Of a DNA stretch of 64,000 bases, positions 41,151 through 52,766 are shown one piece after another. Source of the stretch: Nocardioides sp. CER19 (GTDB lineage Bacteria > Actinomycetota > Actinomycetes > Propionibacteriales > Nocardioidaceae); assembly GCF_029846275.1 (NCBI RefSeq), contig NZ_JARVWS010000002.1, forward strand, positions 1,116,001-1,180,000, read 5' to 3'. The number at the start of each line of letters is the position of its first letter. Position 1 is the first letter of the stretch. A model generated the notes under the pieces. That model worked only from the letters and a program-made list of their open reading frames with translations. It was not told where the DNA came from and ran no database searches. The translations under genes were made by a program, and so were the position numbers.

Positions 41151-41496
41151 GCGCCGCCGGCCGCCGGCCGGGACGGAGCCCGCCATCACGCTCGCCCCCG
41201 GATTCGTGGTCGACGCGAAGGGCTCCATGCCTCACTGGTCGCGGTTGGATGCGAAAAACCTGCGCCGGGAGATCCTTAGACCGGCCGTTGCGAGGGTTCA
41301 TGCGTGGTGCGCGGAGAAGGAGCCCGTCGATCACGGAGCGGGAGGGCAGCGCCGGCACGTTGCGGCTCCTACTCGGCTGGTCGCACCGCCCACTGGCTGC
41401 TCCGTAGAGCGCCGATCCGTCCGCCCGGCTGGAGTGGGCGCTGACCCCGTTGAGCTTGGACGGCTCGCTGTCGGTGGGCGCGCCTATGGTCGACAG
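41151..41496. other. Intergenic, leaderless promoter near its end
   Basis: No gene is recognised. TATGGT 6 bases before the ATG at 41497 looks like a -10 element for a leaderless transcript of the family A gene. Confidence 0.4.
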
Positions 41497-41808
41497 ATGC
41501 TGGTGATCAAGGTTGAGCTATGGCCGGGCGGCTCGAGTGCCCTCGCCCGCGAGATCGGACGCGCTGCGGTGGCCAACGTTTCTTCCTTGGCCGAGACGTC
41601 GGACTATGTGGCGGTGCTGCGTGACGACTCCGGTCATCACAGCGCCGTGCATCTCACCGGCCATCAGCGGGCGGCAGGCTTCTGGCCGCTGCTGGCACGC
41701 GTCGCGGCCTCTGGCGACACCGCTGCGGGACGCGATCCGCTTGCGCCGCGATGGCAACAGCTTGCCGGCCAGATCAGTGCGCACATGTACGAGGACGAGC
41801 CGCGGTGA
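41497..41808 (+). CDS. Family A small protein, copy 1
   Basis: This 103-aa protein is unrecognised. It begins MLVIKVELWPGGSSALAREI, continues RAAVANVSSLAETSDYVAVL, and has GFWPLLARVA and a C-terminal AGQISAHMYEDEPR. The gene at 44824-45135 has the same length and about three quarters of the residues identical, and a frameshifted fragment of a third copy lies at 43887-43975. Conservation at the protein level supports real coding. It looks like a compact single-domain cytosolic protein. The start was chosen by homology with copy 2, which begins at the same codon. Confidence 0.7.
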   Translation: MLVIKVELWPGGSSALAREIGRAAVANVSSLAETSDYVAVLRDDSGHHSAVHLTGHQRAAGFWPLLARVAASGDTAAGRDPLAPRWQQLAGQISAHMYEDEPR

Positions 41809-41951
41809 GCTCCACCGGAGCCTGAGTGAGCTGGCCGGCAACTTTCGACATTGCGCGCGCGATAGGCCCGCACGATGACCGAGCTCGTGGCCCGCCTCGG
41901 CGCGGCTCGGGTTGTCAAAGGCGGACCTCGGTGTCCCGGCTTTGGCCGGGC

Positions 41952-42146
41952 TCACTCCTCCGACGTTGCGGGGGCTTCCGGTCTCTCGGTGCCGCGGAGT
42001 TCCTCGCGGAAAATGCGCACGGCGCGGCCACTTCCGCGCGCCAGGTCAGGGAGCTTCTTCGCTCCGAAGAGGAAGACCGCGACGATGAGGACAAGGAGCA
42101 ACTCAGGACCGCCAACATCCACGGCCTGGAGTGTACGGACGAGCAT
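41952..42146 (-). CDS. tatA: TatA/TatE-like translocase subunit
   Basis: This 64-aa protein has a single N-terminal helix (GGPELLLVLIVAVFLFGAKK) followed by LPDLARGSGRAVRIFREEL and an acidic tail, the typical TatA layout. It would form or supplement the twin-arginine translocation pore. It is a solitary copy without tatC, so it may be a secondary TatA. The longer frame (to 42257) lacks the usual N-terminus, so I chose 42146. Confidence 0.8.
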   Translation of the reverse strand: MLVRTLQAVDVGGPELLLVLIVAVFLFGAKKLPDLARGSGRAVRIFREELRGTERPEAPATSEE

Positions 42147-42326
42147 CGGGGCGGCGTCTTGTGGGCCGGCTCGGAAGTCGGACCTGCCCTGGTTGGGGCT
42201 GGAGAGGCAATCACCGCGAGCACCTGAGGTTAGGGACCCAGCCGGCACGCAGCGCATCGAAGTGCTCTCGACAGGTGTCGACGGGCGGGCTCGGGGGTCG
42301 AACGGGGCCGGATGCGCCGAATCCCT

Positions 42327-43046
42327 TCAGAAGTCGCGCTCGTGTTCGAGGCGGCTCGCCCAGTGGAATGCCCAGGTGAAGAGGAGGGCTGTGAGCAGCC
42401 ACGGGAGCGTGCGGTTGAGGGTGAGCGACGTGCTCGCGCTGAGCCGCTGCACGGCCCAGGCTCGGACACCTGCGTCCGCGAGGTAGGCGATCCCCCACAC
42501 GGCGGTGACGACCCTCCAGAAGTGCCTGGCCGCTGGGTGCTTCACGAAGTCGGTAGCCAGCTGTGATCCGGACGCCGTCTCGGGCCCACCGTGCAAGGCG
42601 ATACCGAAGCGGAGCATGAGCGGCTTCGGGAACATGAGGGAAACCACGCAGCAGAGGCCGAACACGGCCGTGAAGGCCGCACTCTGTAGGAGCACGGCCT
42701 TGGGGTTGTCGGACCAGGCGCCGAGGGCGATCGAGAGGACGATGCCGGCGAGGACTGTCACACCGACGACCTCGAGACCGCCTCGACGTCTCCAAGTGTG
42801 GAGCACCCCCACGGCGGGCGGTAGACACGAGGCGACGAGCGCCGCGACGTCGGATGCGCCTGCGGCGTGGCAGAGCTGGAAGACGACGACTGGTGCGACC
42901 ATGTCGACCAAGACCATCCGAAGCAGGCCGGCACGTCGGCTGGCCAGCGCCGCGCGCGGCTCGACGGCTGGTTCGACCCTGTCAGCACGTCTGCTCTCGG
43001 CGTGTCCCGCGACGTCTCCGCATCCGGTGTCACCCGCGTCGCTCAC
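42327..43046 (-). CDS. VC0807-like membrane protein
   Basis: The C-terminal 200 residues form about six membrane helices with the VC0807-type start RMVLVDMVAPVVVFQLC and segments LPPAVGVLHTWRRRG and MFPKPLMLRFG. The function is unknown. A GTG at 43046 is my preferred start because it gives 239 aa, the usual family size. An ATG at 42917 would remove the N-terminal cytoplasmic segment. The gene is probably transcribed with tatA downstream. Confidence 0.6.
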   Translation of the reverse strand: MSDAGDTGCGDVAGHAESRRADRVEPAVEPRAALASRRAGLLRMVLVDMVAPVVVFQLCHAAGASDVAALVASCLPPAVGVLHTWRRRGGLEVVGVTVLAGIVLSIALGAWSDNPKAVLLQSAAFTAVFGLCCVVSLMFPKPLMLRFGIALHGGPETASGSQLATDFVKHPAARHFWRVVTAVWGIAYLADAGVRAWAVQRLSASTSLTLNRTLPWLLTALLFTWAFHWASRLEHERDF

Positions 43047-43294
43047 ACAGATAATTGTTTCCGGTATGGCGACAGGCCCGTCAACGTCCGGGTCTGCCAC
43101 GAGGCGACCGCTTCGGTGGTCCGATGCCGTCACCGCGGCTACTAGCGCTGGCTCGGGAGCCGTTCCTGCATTTCGGTGCGCACAAGCCGAGGACGCGCTC
43201 GGTTCGATGTCGATGAGGAGCGGTGTGATCCCAGCGCTTCGGCCATGGCGAGGGCCGGGCTGAGAGCCTGCGACTGCCCGTCGCCTTCTCAGCC

Positions 43295-43690
43295 GTGTTG
43301 CGGGTGCATCTCCGTTCTCGGGCCCGAATCGTGACAGGCTGGCACCACGACGAACCCGGGCAGCCAGGCGCGAAGTGGGGATCGCGGCCCGACTGGACGG
43401 GTATCGAGAGGAGACTGGCCGCCCATCGGAGCAAGGTCGCGAACCTCGAGCGCCGGTTGCAACGGTGGGAGCGCTGGTTCGCACTACCGGCGACAGCGCG
43501 ACTCCTAATCAAACTGACGGTCGGCTTTGGCGTGTTGTTTGTCCTGGCTTCCTTGCTGCTCGCGATTGCGGCGAGAGGATCCACGCTGGACTCCGTCGGC
43601 CGTTCGTTGATCCGCATCCGAGTCGCGTCCGCGTACAGAACGCACCAAACAAACCCGCTAAACGTACTAATCCGCCGCTGCATTAGGTAG
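43295..43690 (+). CDS. Possible small membrane protein with coiled coil
   Basis: The 131-residue frame contains GIERRLAAHRSKVANLERRL, a coiled-coil-like stretch. One hydrophobic helix follows (RLLIKLTVGFGVLFVLASLL), then a basic tail. No homologue is recognised. The lack of a clear Shine-Dalgarno site and the presence of overlapping frames keep confidence low. Confidence 0.35.
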   Translation: MLRVHLRSRARIVTGWHHDEPGQPGAKWGSRPDWTGIERRLAAHRSKVANLERRLQRWERWFALPATARLLIKLTVGFGVLFVLASLLLAIAARGSTLDSVGRSLIRIRVASAYRTHQTNPLNVLIRRCIR

Positions 43691-43886
43691 TTCGACCGCC
43701 CCCGGAGCCGCCCCCTAATCGGCTCCGCCGGCCGCCGGTGGGCCTCTGGAGCGGTCCGCCGGCCCACATGCGCGCGGCATCTCATGTGGACGCTGCCCAA
43801 GGAGGTTGCTCGGAGCTGTCCGTGTCAGTCCTGTTCCATCGTCAACGGGAGATCTGCGACCACGACATCACGTCGAGTCTGGCGCA

Positions 43887-43975
43887 CTTGCGCCGCGATG
43901 GCATGCACTTACTTGCCGGATCAGCGGGCACGTGTACGAGACGAGCCGCGTCCCGATCAGAGCCTGAAGGCTCGG
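43887..43975 (+). pseudogene. Family A fragment (third copy)
   Basis: About 90 bp match the 3' ends of the two intact family A genes: CTTGCGCCGCGATGGCA at its start, then LAG-ISGHVYET after restoring one missing base, then the shared downstream text AGAGCCTGAAGGCTCGG. It is a frameshifted relic. The rest of 43691-44203 holds no recognised gene. Confidence 0.7.
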
Positions 43976-44203
43976 AGGCCCACCGTTCAGCTTTCCGATC
44001 GTCGACGACCTGGGGCTGCGCGTTCCGCGAGCGCGCGATCGATTCTGAGACGCTTGGCAAGCGGCGGTCGACCGCCGGCTCGCGGCCGGACCACGGGCGT
44101 CCGCGGGCATGCTGGACCAGCTCGGGCTGAGGCAGTTCGCCCGCCTGGACTTCGGTCGACGGTCGGCATTGCAGCGGCGACCCGACCCGACACCATTGAC
44201 GCC

Positions 44204-44503
44204 ATGAACGAGAATGAAGCGCAGCAGATGCCATCCGACCACGAGCGTGGCTCGTCGACGCATCGGTCAGTCGACCTGGGCTCCGACCCTTGCGAGCGTG
44301 TCGCGAGAGCGCTCGTCGGCGCGCCCGCTCCTCGGTCCCTCGTCGTGGTTCACTTCGACGGCACCTGGTCCCCGCTCTCGGACTGGCGGGTCTCGGTGCT
44401 GACTGAGGACCAGCTGGAGAGGCTGAACGACGGCTCAGAGGACGTGCTGTGGGATATCCCCTCGACTCCTCTCACCGACCTACTGCGCCAAGATCTGAAC
44501 TGA
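44204..44503 (+). CDS. Family B small protein, single unit
   Basis: This 99-aa protein has a disordered N-terminal half followed by a unit of about 50 residues: SLVVVHFDGTWSPLSD, VSVLTEDQLERLNDGSEDV, IPSTPLTDLL. The unit recurs twice in the protein at 54530-55015. No known family is recognised. The spacing of conserved residues (VVH.DGTW..LS, LT..QL..L..G) suggests a small alpha/beta fold. The ATG at 44204 is the first start before conserved sequence. A terminator follows 32 bp after the stop. Confidence 0.7.
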   Translation: MNENEAQQMPSDHERGSSTHRSVDLGSDPCERVARALVGAPAPRSLVVVHFDGTWSPLSDWRVSVLTEDQLERLNDGSEDVLWDIPSTPLTDLLRQDLN

Positions 44504-44535
44504 TCCAGCGGTTGGTCGCCGTTCGGACCAGTGCA

Positions 44536-44567
44536 GGCGCCGTCACGACAGATGTCGTGACGGTGCC
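44536..44567 (+). terminator. Terminator of family B gene 1
   Basis: A strong hairpin with core CCGTCACGACA-GA-TGTCGTGACGG is followed by TTCATCTTCTGTTCTG. A relative of the whole 55-bp module, including the TTCTGTTCTGT tail, lies at 53964-54013 on the same strand. The remaining bases to 44823 hold nothing recognisable. Confidence 0.85.
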
Positions 44568-44823
44568 TTCATCTTCTGTTCTGTTGGCGCCAAGACCTGG
44601 GCCTGAGACCGCCCGATGAAGACACGGCGGCAAGCTGGTGCACCGGGGCATCGACCCTGAGTGGAGCGCGTACGGGTCTCGATCGCGACCTGTCTGATGG
44701 CGGACGTCTTCAGTGTCGGCGAGTGTCTGACGTCCGCGGGGGAGTGGGCAACGATGGCCTCTATGGTTGGGCGCCGCTGGGCGATGACGGCTCGATGTCA
44801 GTGCCTGCGGCTGTGGTCAGGAG

Positions 44824-45135
44824 ATGTTGGTGATCCAGGTTGAGCTGTGGGCGGGCGGCTCGAGTGCCCTCGCCCGCGAGATCGGACGCGCTGCGGTGGC
44901 CAATGTTTCTTCCCTCGCCGAGACGTCGGATTCTGTGGCGGTGCTCCGGGACGATGCCGGTCATCCGAGCGCCGTCGATCTCACAGGGCACCATGGGGCG
45001 GCAGGCTTTTGGCCGCTCCTGGTACGTCTCGCTGGCTCCCGCGACGTCCCATCGGGGCCGCGCGTACGTGCGCTGCGGTGGCAAGGGTGTGTCGGCCAGA
45101 TCACCGGGCACACGTACGAAGACGGGCCGCACTGA
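44824..45135 (+). CDS. Family A small protein, copy 2
   Basis: This 103-aa paralogue of 41497-41808 begins MLVIQVELWAGGSSALAREI and ends GQITGHTYEDGPH. The central RAAVANVSSLAETSD is unchanged, while the region after GFWPLL differs most. The gene is followed by a small GAGCC-CGAA-GGCTC hairpin and then by repeat R copy 3. The function is unknown. Its placement between RHS toxin loci makes an orphan immunity or accessory role possible, but nothing in the sequence proves it. Confidence 0.7.
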   Translation: MLVIQVELWAGGSSALAREIGRAAVANVSSLAETSDSVAVLRDDAGHPSAVDLTGHHGAAGFWPLLVRLAGSRDVPSGPRVRALRWQGCVGQITGHTYEDGPH

Positions 45136-45161
45136 CTCCCGTCAGAGCCCGAAGGCTCGGG

Positions 45162-45268
45162 CGGGGACGTAACAGCGCTTCGATCACCTGATGAAAGGTG
45201 GTCGTTCTCCGCGTGAAGTCCGCCCGTCCGCCGGTTGCTGCTCCAGGTGCTGCCCAGATCCGAGTGAC
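45162..45268 (-). repeat. Dispersed repeat R, copy 3 (most decayed)
   Basis: It shares GCGGGGACG, CAGCGCTTCGATCACCTGATGA and the CAGGTGCTGCCCAGATC block with copy 1. The minus-strand frame reads DLGSTWSSN before breaking down. It again lies directly behind a gene and its hairpin. The rest of 45269-45643 holds no recognised gene. Confidence 0.55.
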
Positions 45269-45643
45269 GCTCCTGCCCGCGACTAACCAACTCCGAACCC
45301 GCCGGCGCGAAGGTCGCACTCCATGGTGGCGCTGCCAGGTGCCGTTGGATCGTACGCCCTCAGCTCTCCCCCTCTTGAGCACGTGGTCGCCCGAGCACGT
45401 GGTCGCCGCGCGGCTACGCAGTCGTCCGGAGTCAAGTAGCAGTAGCGGTGCTGGTGCCGTCAGGCCCACGACGGGCATCTCGGGCCTGATGCCGTCACGG
45501 TGGCATTGTGCTCGATCCGCGGTTCAGCGGCTGCTGGCCCCTGCAGGCAGGGGGAGCGATCGTATGACCGCGACGGCCACCTCTACGCATCCTCAGCATG
45601 AGGATCGGCTCCCGAATTCAGCGATTCCCCAGACAGAGAGGGA

Positions 45644-45733
45644 CCTCAGTCCCTACTCTCGTGGCTCCGTTCGACCTGGAAGTCACCGCCGTGCATCACG
45701 TTCTCGGGAGCTCGCCCGCGCTGCTCCTTGCCA
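45644..45733 (+). repeat. Promoter/leader shared with the thermonuclease gene, copy 2
   Basis: It aligns with 33451-33527 (identical TACTCTCGTGGCTCCG at 45654-45669). The aligned start codon is the GTG at 45691, followed by [13 protein letters not shown], which fixes the RHS 3 start. Confidence 0.6.
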
Positions 45734-48700
45734 TCGTCACCGCCTTCATCCTGAGTTCCGGGCTCCTATTTGTTAGGCGCACGCGGCGATCAGGCCGACA
45801 CGGCCGCTCGGCGCACAGCGTTCGACTGCTCGTGCTGGCGCTCATCGCCGCCACCTTGCAGCTCGGCGCCTCGATGCCTGACGCGACGGCGGCTGACAAC
45901 GCGTCGAGCAGTTCTGACGACGGCGTGATAATGGGCGCTACGGATGAGGTCTCTGCCGTGCGGGCAGCGATGCGCCAGCACCGTCGGGTTCGGATCGATG
46001 GCCTGACGTCAGAGACCACACTCACGTGGGCGAACCCGGACGGGTCGCTAACGACCGAAGCATCCACGGGTCCGGTGCGCGTCGCAGCCGCTGACGTCGC
46101 AACGCCGGTCGAGAGTGCCGCCGACGGCGCGACGGCCGGGGACGGCGAAGCCGATGCGAAGGGCGACGTCGACGGGCCGAACTGGGTCCCTGTCGACACG
46201 GACCTGATCACCACTAAGGCTGGGATCGAGCCGACCGCGACCGCGGGCGACATCACGTTCGGGTCCGCAGGTTCAAGTGTGCTGGCGACCATGGGCACGG
46301 GCGCTGACACCGTGACCCTTGGTTGGGCTGCTCCGTTGCCCGACCCGGTGATCGATGGGCCCGTCGCTACCTATGCTGACGTGCGGCCGGGCGTGGACGC
46401 GCGGTTGACCGCGATGCCGAACGGTTTCGAGCTTTCCTTTGTGATCAAGGAGCGGCCGGCCGACGGGTTCTCCCTCTCGGCGCCGGTTTCGTTCGGAACC
46501 GCGGGTGGCGACTCGCTGAAGGTGAAGTCCGATGCCGACACCGGGGCGGTCACCGTCACCCGAGACGAGGACGTCGCCGCGACGGTGAACCCCGCGGTCG
46601 CGTGGGATGCGACCGTGCAGGACTCCCTCGGGACCCCTGCCGACGACGCGCCGGCACCTGCATCAAGCGACCCGTCGGCAGACCCGTCGGCTGACCCGTC
46701 CGCTGACCCGTCGACCACGGCAACCACGCCGTTGACGGACCCTGACGCTCCCGTGGTCGACGTCCCCCAGGAGCTGAGCGCGGCCCGCACGCGTCGGGTC
46801 GCGGACGGGCACGTTCTCGACCAGGTGTTGACCTGGACGCCGCCGACCGAGTTCCTCTCCGACCCGGACGTGGTCTATCCGGTCACCGTCGATCCCGTGT
46901 TCACTCGCGTCTCGGGGTTGGACACCTTCGTCAGCCAAAGCAACCCCACCGGCTCCTACGGAACCGCGACCCAGCTCGCGATCGGCAAGAAGAGCAGCGC
47001 CGAGCTGTACCGGTCCTACGTCTACTGGAACGGGATCACCTCCCTAGCCGGCGCCCAGATCCTGTCCGCATCTGTCGACCTGTGGTCCTACTGGGTGAAC
47101 TCGTGCAGCCCGCAGACCGTCTACGCGCGGCAGGTCACCGCGGGCTGGGGCGACACGACGACCTGGAACACCCAGCCTCCCGTGGTCGCGAACCCGGTCG
47201 GCTACGTCAACGCCTCGCGCGGTCACCTCCTCACCGGCGGTGCGGCCTGCTCGACCGGCGATGGGTACATCACCCTGGGTGACTACACCAGCAAGAGCCT
47301 GACCAACCTGGTGTCCGGGTGGGCTAACGGCACGATCGCGAACGACGGCCTCCAGCTACGTGCGGGGGACGAGACCACCACGGCAGGCGCGAAGCTGTTC
47401 ACCTCCCGGGAGAACGCCCACCCGCCGACCCTGTCGGTCACCTACAACCGGACACCGCCGGCACCGATGGGTCGCTCGGTCACCCCGTGCGGGGTGTGTA
47501 ACCCGCTGTGGTCGAACACGACCCGGCCCGTGCTGACCGGTGCCACGCCGGACGACAGTGCCCTGCTGAGCTACACCTTCGAGGTCTATGCCGGCACGAG
47601 CAGCGCCCCTACGACACCGGCCGTTGCCACCGGGTCGACCACTGACGTGCCGCCCGGCAAGTGGTCGGGATGGGGCGTGCCTGCGGGCAAGTTGCAAGAC
47701 GGGCAACGCTACGAGTACCGGGTCCGCGCCAGCGACGGCCTGGCCACCAGCGCATGGAGTCCGGGTTGGGTTGTGTTCGGCATCGACACCAGCGCACCCG
47801 GCAAGCCGGCCGTGACCTCGCCGACGTTCGCCGAGAACAGCTGGACGGCCGCCACGGGTGCTGGCACCTTCAACTTCAGCACCACCGACCCGGCGCCTGC
47901 CGGGGGCGCATCCTCGGGTGTCGACCATTACCTGTACGGCGTCGACGTGCCGACCCCTGACCACGCGACGGCGTCGGGCAGCGCCACGGCCTCGATCGAC
48001 CCTGGGGACGGGTGGCACACGCTCGTCGTCAGGGCGGTCGACAAGGCTGGCAACCTCTCGGAGGCCAGCTACTACACGTTCGGCACGAACGCCGCCGTCA
48101 CGACCCCGGCCGCTGGCGCGGTGCTGCAGGCCACCACCAGTCTCGTTGCGGTTGGTCCGAGCGGTACTTCCCAGGCGACGTTCTACTACCGCCGTGCCGA
48201 CACCGAAGCGTGGATCGCGATCCCGGCTGACCGGGTCACTGTGGCCGCGAGCGGCGGCACCCTCCCGGGCTGGCCCTACTCCTTCGATGCACTCGCGGCC
48301 GATGGAAAGGGCACGCCGAAGCTGACCTGGGACATCAAGGGCACCCTGACCGACGCGCTCGGCGCTGGTACCTCGATCGACGGGCCCCTTCAGGTGGCGG
48401 TCTGCCTCGGGTCGGCGGCGGCTTGCCCCGCCGCACCCGGGACCAGCCTGCCCGCAGGCACCTCGTCCCGTGCGGTCAAGGCGACGGTCGACTCCAACTC
48501 CCTCTCGGTCGCCGCGACCCAAGATATTGGCCCGGCCAGCGTCAATCTCGTCACCGGCAACACCCAGTTAAGCGCCTCGGACGTCTCGGTCCCGGGCAGC
48601 GCCGGCACCGTCTTGTCGGTAGGCCGCACTCTGAACAGCGCCACCGCCGCCACGACCGGCACCTCCAGCACTCCCGCCGCCCAGGCCACCCCCTTGACGG

Positions 48701-51700
48701 GGATGTTCGGACCCGGCTGGTCAGCCGGTCTCCCGGTCGACTCCGCCGGCGTCGACTACACCAGCGCCACCGCCAGCGGCGGCACCAGCCCCGCCACCGC
48801 CACGGTGTTCACCGTCACCAGCAGTGACGGGTCGCTCACCTCATTGGCCCGCACCATGGTCAACGGCAAGGAGGTGTGGGCGCCCACCGGCGACGCGACC
48901 GACTCCGGCCTCGAGCTCGGCAAGGTCACCAGCGGCACGTACGGGGCGGTCACCTGCTCCTCGACCACACTGTGCTGGCAGATCACCGACCTCGACGGGG
49001 TCACCGTCACCTTCGCGCCGACCCCAGGCGCCCCGGGGACCTACCAGGTTGCAGCCGTGAATGAGCCGGGCACACCCAACGCGACCGCTTTCATCTACGC
49101 CAGCGTCAGCACAGGTACGGGATCGGTCACCCGGCCGACGATGGTCACCGCCCCCACCCCGACCGGTGCGGGCTGTGACCCGAAGTCCGCGAGCTCCTGG
49201 GTACCTGGCTGCCGTGGACTCGCCTTCACCTACAACGCCGCTGGCACGGTGCAGGCTGTCACCTTCAACACCACCGACCAGGCCGGGAATCTGCTCCAGA
49301 TCGACGTTGCCTGCTACGGCTACGACGATGCTGGCCGACTCTCCGACGAATGGGACCCGCGCGATATCCCGACCGCCGGCACCGGAGGCCACCCGATCAC
49401 CTGCGGCACCCCGGTACGTCCCACCCACTACGAGTACGACGCGGCCAACCGCGTCACCACGGTTACCCCCTCCTACGCGGCGTCGAGTACCCCGATCGCG
49501 GGCTGGTCCCTGACCTACGACACGACCACGACCCCGGCGAAGTTGACCACGGTCTCCCGCCAGCACTTGCCCGGCTATCCGGCAGGCACCGAGACCACCA
49601 GGGTCTTCTACGACATCGACCTTGCCCCCGGTGCGAACGCCGAGCGACCCGACCTGCGCGCCGCCTCTACGGACACCTGGGCCCAGGACGACAAGCCCGA
49701 AGCCTCGGTGGGCGGCACCGCGATCTGCGCGCCCGGCGCCACCACCCCGGCCGACGCCACCGGCGACCTACGCGACTGCACCATCAACTACGTCGACGCC
49801 GACGGTCGCCTGGTCAACACCGCCGACTACTCCGGCACCGGCCCCACCGGCTGGCACATCGACACCATCGAATACGACGCCACCGGCAACGCGATCCGCA
49901 CCCTCACCGCCGGCAACCGCGAAGAGGCCCTCAATCCCACCGGCACCGCCGGCCAGCAACTCGGGCTCCCCGCCGACACCGCCACCGCGGCACGCATGCT
50001 GTCCACCCTCAACCTCTACGCCGGCAACAAGGTCGACGGGATCCTCGACCTCGTCGACAGCTACGGCCCGTACCATCTCGTGCAGCTCACCACCGGCAGC
50101 CAGACTGGAGCTGTGGTCGCGGCCCGCGAGCACAGCCACACCACCTACGACGACGGGAGCGAGCCCGGCCACCCCCACGGCTCTGACAATCAGCTCACGT
50201 CGCTGCACCTGCCGATCACGACCACGGTCGGTGCCAGTCCCTCGACCGACCCGGCTCCGGCAAACGAAGCGCCGCCGGGCGAGATCGATACACGCAAGAC
50301 GGAGTACCGCTACTGGCTCGGCGCCAGCGACAGCCCTAACGGCAGGCTGGACGCCTCCGGATGGACCTACTCCACCCCGCTGCAGACCATCACCGACCCT
50401 GACAACCTGGCCCTCACCACAACGACCGTCCTTGATGCAGACACAGGCCAGGTGATCCGGCAGCGACAGCCCTCCGGCACCGACTGGACCCACGCCGACA
50501 CCACCAAGACCATCTACTACACAGCAGGCTCAGGCACCACCGGCAGCGGCGACTCCACTTGCGACAGCAAGCCGGCCTGGGCCGGTCTGGTCTGCAAGAC
50601 CCTGCCCGCCGACACCACACCCGCCAACGGGCTGCCCGGCCTGGTCGCCACTAGCTACCCGGCCTATGACTATCTCGACCGGCCCACGAGCGTCGTCGAA
50701 ACCGCCACTGCCGCGGGCGGCAGCCCGGTCACCCGGACCACCGCCACCACCTACGGGTTCAACTCCGCAACCCCCACCGCCAACCCGTACGCGACCACGG
50801 TCCGCAGTACCGCCACTACCGGCGGGCTCGGCACCCCAGTCGCCCCGGTCACGGTCACCTACGCCGCGGGAACGGGCCTGGCGTCCAGCACCAGCGACGG
50901 CACCAGCAGCGACGCCACCGGCTACGACGACTTCGGACGCGTCACCTCCTACACCGAGAACACCACCGCAACCGGCGCCGACGCCAACGTCAGCACCACC
51001 AGCTACCAGCCCACCAGCGGACGCATCGCGACCGTCGCCGACGCCCACACCACCTACACCTACGACTACGACCAGGGTGGCGAACACCGCGGCCTGCCGA
51101 CCTCGGCCGCCGTCCAGGTCGGCACCGGCGAGACGAACGTCTACACCGGTACTTGGACCGCCAACTACGACGCCGACGGTCAACTCGCCGCCCAAACCGA
51201 CCCCGACCAGGTCACCACGACACACACCCGGGACGAGAGCGGCGAAGAAACTGCACTCACCACCGTGGACGCCTCCGGAGCGGCCCTGTTCGCCGACACC
51301 AATATCGCCTCCATCCATGGCCAAGTCATCACCCACACCGGCGCCGCCGGCACGCAGAGCTACACCTACGACGTTGCCGACCGACTGACCAAGGTCGAGG
51401 ACACCCCAGTCACCGCCAGCGACATCGGCAGCGCCGACGTCGCCTGCACGACGCGCACATACGGCTTCAACCCCAACAGCGCGCGCACCAGCCAAACGAC
51501 CTACCCTGCGGCCGCCGACGGCAGTTGCAGCACCAGCACTACCGCCACAACCGTCGCCCACAGCTATGACAAGGCCGACCGCCTCCAACCCGCCGGCACC
51601 GACGCCGGACTGGGCTACGACGCCTTCGGCCGCATCACCACCCTCCCAGCCGCCGACGCCGGCACCAACGGCAGCGACCTGACCAACAGCTACTACGCCA

Positions 51701-52761
51701 ACGACATGGTCCGTAGCCAAGCCACCACGACCGCCGGCGTCACCACCACCCAAACATGGGCCCTCGACCAGGCGCGCAGACTCAAGAGCTGGACCACGGT
51801 CACTGGAACCGCACAGACCGCGGCCAAGACCAACCACTTCGACGACGCCACCAGCGACTCACCGGACTGGATCGCCGAAACCGCTGACGGCACAGCCTGG
51901 ACCGCTAACCTCACCGGCATCGGCGCTGACCTCGGCGCCATCGTCGACCAAACGGGCACCGTCACATACCAGTACACCAACCTGCACGGCGACGTTGCCG
52001 CGACCAGCACTGGCGCTGTTGGCAACGGTGGACCCGGCAGTCTTGCGTACGCACCGGACTACGACGAGTACGGAAACTCGCCCGCCGGCACGACCGCGGA
52101 CTCTCGCTACGGCTGGCTCGGCACCAAGCAACGCTCCGGAGACGCCCAAGGCAGCGTCATTCTGATGGGCGTCCGCCTCTACGCTCCGGCCCTCGGCATG
52201 TTCCTCAGTGTCGATCCCGTCCAGGGCGGAAACTCCACCGCGTATACCTACCCCGCCGACCCGATCAACAGTTACGACCTGAGCGGCGCTTTCAGTTGGA
52301 AGAAAGCGTTCAAGTCGGTGATGAAAGCTGCGGTTGCTACAGCAGCCATCTGCGCCTACTCGCCCGGTGGAGCGGGGACCGTGTGCTCTAGCGCGCAGCT
52401 GGCGATCCACGCCGCCCAAGGTGATTGGGGCGCAGTAGCTGACGACGCCCTCGGGATGGCGGCCGGCGTGGTTGGGGGTAGGTTGACGGCGAAACTTGTC
52501 ATTAAGTTGTCCGACCGGATTTCAACCAAAGCTGGCGGTGCTTTCGCTCAAAAGGTGGGGAGGCGCGCGAACAGCCCCAAGCATCGAAAGAATGTCGCCC
52601 AAGTTGCGATGACGAAGGTCACGCAATATGGACGGGACGCTGCTATCACCCTCGCCTACGAGGGTGTACGGCGCGCTTCGAAGGCTTACTGGAACTCTCG
52701 CCAGGCTAAGGCCAATCAGATTATGGCAATTCACAATAATGCTGACCGACGAAGGGCTTAA
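45691..52761 (+). CDS. Secreted YD-repeat/RHS polymorphic toxin 3
   Basis: This 2356-aa protein starts at GTG 45691 by alignment with the thermonuclease leader. A frame upstream to 45598 is open but would include the promoter. It has two hydrophobic segments near the N-terminus (about 5-25 and 45-65), an Asp-Pro-Ser-Ala repeat (about 326-345) and a DNRLRE-type adhesive domain (about 406-587). Fibronectin-like linkers lead to long YD repeats ([22 protein letters not shown]) and the RHS core ([28 protein letters not shown], about 2150-2205). The 145-residue tip is helical with a hydrophobic pre-toxin part and a basic end ([14 protein letters not shown]). No toxin family is recognised. The DNA of the tip becomes less GC-rich towards the end. 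Confidence 0.9.
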   Translation: MHHVLGSSPALLLAIVTAFILSSGLLFVRRTRRSGRHGRSAHSVRLLVLALIAATLQLGASMPDATAADNASSSSDDGVIMGATDEVSAVRAAMRQHRRVRIDGLTSETTLTWANPDGSLTTEASTGPVRVAAADVATPVESAADGATAGDGEADAKGDVDGPNWVPVDTDLITTKAGIEPTATAGDITFGSAGSSVLATMGTGADTVTLGWAAPLPDPVIDGPVATYADVRPGVDARLTAMPNGFELSFVIKERPADGFSLSAPVSFGTAGGDSLKVKSDADTGAVTVTRDEDVAATVNPAVAWDATVQDSLGTPADDAPAPASSDPSADPSADPSADPSTTATTPLTDPDAPVVDVPQELSAARTRRVADGHVLDQVLTWTPPTEFLSDPDVVYPVTVDPVFTRVSGLDTFVSQSNPTGSYGTATQLAIGKKSSAELYRSYVYWNGITSLAGAQILSASVDLWSYWVNSCSPQTVYARQVTAGWGDTTTWNTQPPVVANPVGYVNASRGHLLTGGAACSTGDGYITLGDYTSKSLTNLVSGWANGTIANDGLQLRAGDETTTAGAKLFTSRENAHPPTLSVTYNRTPPAPMGRSVTPCGVCNPLWSNTTRPVLTGATPDDSALLSYTFEVYAGTSSAPTTPAVATGSTTDVPPGKWSGWGVPAGKLQDGQRYEYRVRASDGLATSAWSPGWVVFGIDTSAPGKPAVTSPTFAENSWTAATGAGTFNFSTTDPAPAGGASSGVDHYLYGVDVPTPDHATASGSATASIDPGDGWHTLVVRAVDKAGNLSEASYYTFGTNAAVTTPAAGAVLQATTSLVAVGPSGTSQATFYYRRADTEAWIAIPADRVTVAASGGTLPGWPYSFDALAADGKGTPKLTWDIKGTLTDALGAGTSIDGPLQVAVCLGSAAACPAAPGTSLPAGTSSRAVKATVDSNSLSVAATQDIGPASVNLVTGNTQLSASDVSVPGSAGTVLSVGRTLNSATAATTGTSSTPAAQATPLTGMFGPGWSAGLPVDSAGVDYTSATASGGTSPATATVFTVTSSDGSLTSLARTMVNGKEVWAPTGDATDSGLELGKVTSGTYGAVTCSSTTLCWQITDLDGVTVTFAPTPGAPGTYQVAAVNEPGTPNATAFIYASVSTGTGSVTRPTMVTAPTPTGAGCDPKSASSWVPGCRGLAFTYNAAGTVQAVTFNTTDQAGNLLQIDVACYGYDDAGRLSDEWDPRDIPTAGTGGHPITCGTPVRPTHYEYDAANRVTTVTPSYAASSTPIAGWSLTYDTTTTPAKLTTVSRQHLPGYPAGTETTRVFYDIDLAPGANAERPDLRAASTDTWAQDDKPEASVGGTAICAPGATTPADATGDLRDCTINYVDADGRLVNTADYSGTGPTGWHIDTIEYDATGNAIRTLTAGNREEALNPTGTAGQQLGLPADTATAARMLSTLNLYAGNKVDGILDLVDSYGPYHLVQLTTGSQTGAVVAAREHSHTTYDDGSEPGHPHGSDNQLTSLHLPITTTVGASPSTDPAPANEAPPGEIDTRKTEYRYWLGASDSPNGRLDASGWTYSTPLQTITDPDNLALTTTTVLDADTGQVIRQRQPSGTDWTHADTTKTIYYTAGSGTTGSGDSTCDSKPAWAGLVCKTLPADTTPANGLPGLVATSYPAYDYLDRPTSVVETATAAGGSPVTRTTATTYGFNSATPTANPYATTVRSTATTGGLGTPVAPVTVTYAAGTGLASSTSDGTSSDATGYDDFGRVTSYTENTTATGADANVSTTSYQPTSGRIATVADAHTTYTYDYDQGGEHRGLPTSAAVQVGTGETNVYTGTWTANYDADGQLAAQTDPDQVTTTHTRDESGEETALTTVDASGAALFADTNIASIHGQVITHTGAAGTQSYTYDVADRLTKVEDTPVTASDIGSADVACTTRTYGFNPNSARTSQTTYPAAADGSCSTSTTATTVAHSYDKADRLQPAGTDAGLGYDAFGRITTLPAADAGTNGSDLTNSYYANDMVRSQATTTAGVTTTQTWALDQARRLKSWTTVTGTAQTAAKTNHFDDATSDSPDWIAETADGTAWTANLTGIGADLGAIVDQTGTVTYQYTNLHGDVAATSTGAVGNGGPGSLAYAPDYDEYGNSPAGTTADSRYGWLGTKQRSGDAQGSVILMGVRLYAPALGMFLSVDPVQGGNSTAYTYPADPINSYDLSGAFSWKKAFKSVMKAAVATAAICAYSPGGAGTVCSSAQLAIHAAQGDWGAVADDALGMAAGVVGGRLTAKLVIKLSDRISTKAGGAFAQKVGRRANSPKHRKNVAQVAMTKVTQYGRDAAITLAYEGVRRASKAYWNSRQAKANQIMAIHNNADRRRA

Positions 52762-52766
52762 GGTCG

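Noticed and set aside
45598..45690. Longer N-terminus for RHS toxin 3 starting at 45598
   Set aside because: This segment contains the promoter-like TACTCT and the leader shared with the thermonuclease gene. The GTG at 45691 aligns with that gene's start codon.
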